Of a DNA stretch of 64,000 nucleotides, positions 61,633 through 64,000 are shown piece by piece. Within the stretch, counting starts at the first letter, position 1. Each line of letters opens with the position of its first letter. The position numbers and the translations under genes are program-made. Location of the stretch: positions 2,232,001-2,296,000 of the forward strand of contig NZ_CP025804.1 of NCBI RefSeq assembly GCF_003352085.1. Direction: 5' to 3'. Origin of the DNA: Sulfitobacter sp. SK012 (GTDB lineage: Bacteria; Pseudomonadota; Alphaproteobacteria; Rhodobacterales; Rhodobacteraceae). The notes under the pieces are model-generated. The model had not been told where the DNA came from and ran no database searches. It was given only the letters and a program-made list of their open reading frames with translations.

Positions 61633-62826
61633 GTTGACGCCGTCCCTTATGCGAGTCTCGGTTTTGTTGGTTCAAAGGGTTGGACGGTAGTACTTGCGCT
61701 GCTGCTGCTTCTGTACCAGCCCATTTTTCCGGTACAATTCGACTACCATTGGTGGCTTTGGATTGATCTAACCGCGTTTTGTGTCCTAGCGCTCCACACT
61801 TGGACCGTCTCAAAGCCTCTTTTCGAATTGTTGAGCTCCGCAGTTTCGAGGGGTGAAAACCCGCTAACCGTCCCACTGGATCTTGTGACCGCCGCAGTTT
61901 TCCTTGGGTATACTAACGCGGCATCACTTATGGCGAAGGCTGCAGAAGGCCTACAAGAAGAGCAAAAAAAACCGGCTAAGGGCCCGAAAGAAAAAGGCCC
62001 CCGCGAGGTTAACCCTGCCTTCGTTCAGCCTCCGCCGGCAGCGGTACAGCCGCCGCCTCGACCGTTATCAGATCCTCTTTATGCCACTTCGAATTCCCGC
62101 ACATTGAGCGAACAGATTGTTGAAGCAGAAAAGTTAGTCAGGAAAATTCAGGCCGCGCTGGCTGCCTCGAACTTACCCTTGGACAGGCAACTGGAGTTGG
62201 AGCAGTCTTTACAAGCATCCCAATGCGAACTGGACAGACAACTGGCGCTGGAACTGTCGATACAGAAGGCCAAACCCCTAATCGCGGATAGAGAACCACA
62301 GAGGCAGACGATCCCTTCACCTGCCAAATGGGCACCCCATACGGAGAGGCCAACCGAAAGTCTGCCGGATGAGCAGAAAAAACTGACCAAGAGCCCTGAA
62401 CAAAAAAACCTTAGCAAATCAAAGTCAGCCCGCGCCGGGGATTCTGAACCCGGTACGGCGGATCTCACTGACACGAAGATCGAAATCCTAAAAGTTAAAC
62501 GCACGCAGATGGTTGAGGCGCTCAAACGCACAACGAAAATGAAACGCGCTCCTGCTGGAGCACGAAGTTCTAGATTGAAAGAGGGCGCGTTTGTTCCGGA
62601 ACTCGTTGGCTTCCGAGTGGAAATGCCAGGCGGGTCTTCACTTGTCGACCTTGAAGAAGGTCGCTTGGAAAGAGAAGTCGTGTTTGTTGCCGCGAAGATG
62701 GAACCAGTTCTCAAAGTGCTGAGCAGTTACGATGGAGCCGACGATATGGTCGATATCAGCATCGGCGAGACTGAGATCGTTTTCCGCTGCGGTTCTTCTA
62801 AACTGACTATCCCCAAATACGTCTAG
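61633..62826 (+). pseudogene. Two-helix membrane protein, start missing
   Basis: Codons in this frame look coding from 61633 (just after TAA at 61630-61632): a hydrophobic TVVLALLLLLYQPIFPVQFD, then LWIDLTAFCVLALHTWTVS, a long charged helical linker with repeats (LPLDRQLELEQSLQASQCEL, DRQLALELSIQ) and a C-terminal ~90-residue beta domain. No ATG or GTG is in frame near the beginning; TTG at 61828 would discard both helices. An ATG at 61649 in the next frame followed by a one-base shift would supply MRVSVLLVQRVGR. Either the 5' end was lost or a frameshift is present. Confidence 0.5.
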
Positions 62827-63065
62827 AATGATAATTTGAAAAATTGTGGAGAAGTGCCGCGAGCGTGTGAGACGACTATCAGATCAGCCGAGCAGAATTT
62901 ACCCCCACCCCCCCCCAAAGCAAGGAATGCCTACCCCGTTAGAATCGTATGATAAAGCAAGCTCGTCCCTTCTCTCGATGAAGAGCGTTGTGGGCTCTTA
63001 TGTGGTCTTAACTTGTCGAATTCCCATAATTTACCCATGCAATCAAATATTTAGGCTAAGTAATT

Positions 63066-63154
63066 GGCGGAGAGACAGGGATTCGAACCCTGGGAACGCT
63101 TGCACGCTCAACGGTTTTCGAGACCGCCCCGTTCGACCACTCCGGCACCTCTCC
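63066..63154 (-). tRNA. tRNA-Ser (anticodon CGA)
   Basis: The minus strand folds as a class II tRNA: acceptor GGAGAGG paired with TCTCTCC, then G and encoded CCA. The anticodon loop is CTCGAAA (CGA, reading UCG codons). A long variable arm TGCAAGCG region and T-arm CAGGGTTCGAATCCCTG follow. Its 3' end is duplicated at 45736-45750, marking it as the island attachment site. Confidence 0.92.
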
Positions 63155-63292
63155 GCGGGGATCTAGGAGCGCCCGTGTAGTTCGGTTTGACTAAGCTGGC
63201 AAGAGGCCTGGGAACCTCACGGGGTTTTTCGTTGCGGTGGCGGCCAGATGGCCTAAGTTTGATACAACCAGAGTTTATAAGGATGCCCCTAC

Positions 63293-64000
63293 ATGTCTTT
63301 CTTGCACGTAACGTCGCGGTCATTTTGGCGGATCACGCAAGCTGCGATTGCGGTGCTATTCAGCTTGGCTTTGGCGGTGCCAGCACAGGCGGCGGACCGC
63401 GCGCGGCTGGAGGCGTTTCTAGAAGTAACGGGCTTTGACGTCGCCCTCGAGAGTATTCGTTTGTCCGCGGATTCTGCGCCGCAGATGCTGGGGATGCGGC
63501 CTGAGGATTTCGGGTCGGAATGGTCCCGACTAGTAGGTGACGTTTTTGCCTCTGAAATAATGCATGAGATGGCGTTGGAAATCTTGGGCGAAACGCTGAG
63601 CGATGAATTACTCAACCATGGTGCCTCGTTCTATGCTGACGATTTGGGGAAACGGCTGGTTGCGGCAGAAAATCAATCTCACATGCTGGAAGATGGCGCT
63701 GGCAAGGACGAGACGGGCGCACAGATCCTTGAAGGCTTAGAAAGCATCGGATCATCGCGAGTGGCATTGTTGCAGCGGCTAAATGAAGCCAGCGGATCCG
63801 AGGACAGCTCCGTCCGGGCAATCCAAGAAGTGCAGGTGCGCTTTTTGATGGCCGCAGCAAGTGCCGGTGTGATCGAATTGCAGATGGAAGAGGCCGACCT
63901 GCGCGAAATGTTGCGCAGCCGAGAAGGCAGCATGCGTGCGTCGATCCGGGCATCGGCGATGTCGGGGGCAGCTTATACCTATCAGGCGTTCTCGGATGCC
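63293..64000 (+). CDS. DUF2059 exported protein (partial, runs off window)
   Basis: At least 236 residues, open at the right edge. The start at 63293 follows AAGGA and opens on a signal peptide (FWRITQAAIAVLFSLALAVP, cleaved after AQA). The mature part begins ADRARLEAFLEVTGFDVALE and includes a long helical region with EQNQS-like charged repeats typical of DUF2059. Family members are periplasmic helical proteins of unknown role. It lies outside the island, next to the tRNA-Ser. Confidence 0.75.
   Translation, partial: MSFLHVTSRSFWRITQAAIAVLFSLALAVPAQAADRARLEAFLEVTGFDVALESIRLSADSAPQMLGMRPEDFGSEWSRLVGDVFASEIMHEMALEILGETLSDELLNHGASFYADDLGKRLVAAENQSHMLEDGAGKDETGAQILEGLESIGSSRVALLQRLNEASGSEDSSVRAIQEVQVRFLMAAASAGVIELQMEEADLREMLRSREGSMRASIRASAMSGAAYTYQAFSDA

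Larger units (their letters stand above)
45736..63078. mobile_element. Genomic island in tRNA-Ser(CGA)
   Basis: A 17.3-kb segment bounded by a 15-bp direct repeat: a short copy at 45736-45750 and the 3' end of the intact tRNA-Ser at 63064-63078. It holds a tyrosine integrase at its left end, an AlpA-type regulator, IS21 and IS91 elements and non-core cargo. The layout (integrase at the end away from the tRNA) is less usual but known for such islands. Confidence 0.7.

Noticed and set aside
62148..62714. Minus-strand 188-codon frame
   Set aside because: Antisense to the charged linker of the membrane protein at 61633-62826; Ser-rich translation without family features.
62899..62921. C-rich run (ACCCCCACCCCCCCCC) as a phase-variable tract
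   Set aside because: It lies outside any supported gene and has no visible promoter role, so variation there would have no clear effect.

Overview
The window looks like the chromosome of a Roseobacter-group alphaproteobacterium (Rhodobacterales). The inference rests on family content: a tripartite tricarboxylate transporter beside sulfonate genes, an NsrR/NnrS/NnrU operon, a VPLPA-type C-terminal sorting protein, several RTX proteins ending in acidic/aromatic tails, a DUF2059 protein, and IS21 and IS91 elements. Base composition is moderate for the group, and broken genes and IS elements are common. No core marker gene (rRNA, ribosomal proteins) is present, so genus-level placement is only a guess (an Octadecabacter-like, IS-rich genome would fit).

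Layout. 0.3-7.4 kb: small lipoproteins and secreted proteins, a Crp/Fnr-type regulator divergent from a membrane protein, a DJ-1/PfpI + DUF1272 pair divergent from a GlxA-type AraC regulator, and a flavoprotein. 8.1-17.8 kb: a sulfonate-type catabolic locus. A minus-strand operon tctA-tctB-tctC-sauS-sauT diverges from a LacI-type regulator, followed by a cysteate sulfo-lyase/D-cysteine desulfhydrase-like enzyme, a DUF1185 protein and a dead MFS transporter. 18-24.5 kb: two large RTX proteins (one a CAP-RTX fusion with a triplicated module), a VPLPA-CTERM protein and a decayed integrase. 24.7-28.5 kb: a tonB-exbD-exbD-exbB operon with a periplasmic partner, accidentally fused to a truncated gene. 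29.2-32 kb: a nitric-oxide response unit (NsrR-like, NnrS, NnrU, DUF454) around one clear NsrR-type dyad. 32.3-37.7 kb: a haloacetate dehalogenase-like hydrolase overlapping a tartrate/malate-type dehydrogenase, a VIT1 metal transporter, an MFS protein and a GFA protein. 38.7-43.3 kb: a CueR-controlled copper/redox operon (glutaredoxin-MauE fusion, cytochrome c, CopC, CopD, multicopper oxidase, truncated cytochrome c). 43.7-45.2 kb: a third RTX protein.

45.3-63.1 kb is the accessory zone. Three tRNA 3'-end fragments (Cys, Asn, Ser) lie in tandem on the minus strand just left of a tyrosine integrase. The last fragment is an exact 15-bp direct repeat of the 3' end of an intact tRNA-Ser(CGA) at 63.07 kb. 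This outlines a ~17.3-kb genomic island in tRNA-Ser. Its cargo is an AlpA-type regulator with two small overlapping genes, a HupE/UreJ-type membrane protein with an IS21-truncated partner, a complete IS21 element, a MarR regulator with a perfect 20-bp palindrome at its start, an IS91-type element inserted into a dispersed non-coding repeat, a cytochrome c, a Gly-rich secreted protein, a calcium-adhesin-like secreted protein and a membrane protein with no visible start. Right of the tRNA a DUF2059 gene runs off the window.

Most distinctive features: the tRNA-scar integration hotspot; the non-coding repeat split by IS91; the TTT-coupled sulfoacetate locus with a 12-bp stem-loop between tctC and sauS; and the CueR-linked glutaredoxin-MauE/CopCD/multicopper oxidase operon with a truncated last cytochrome.
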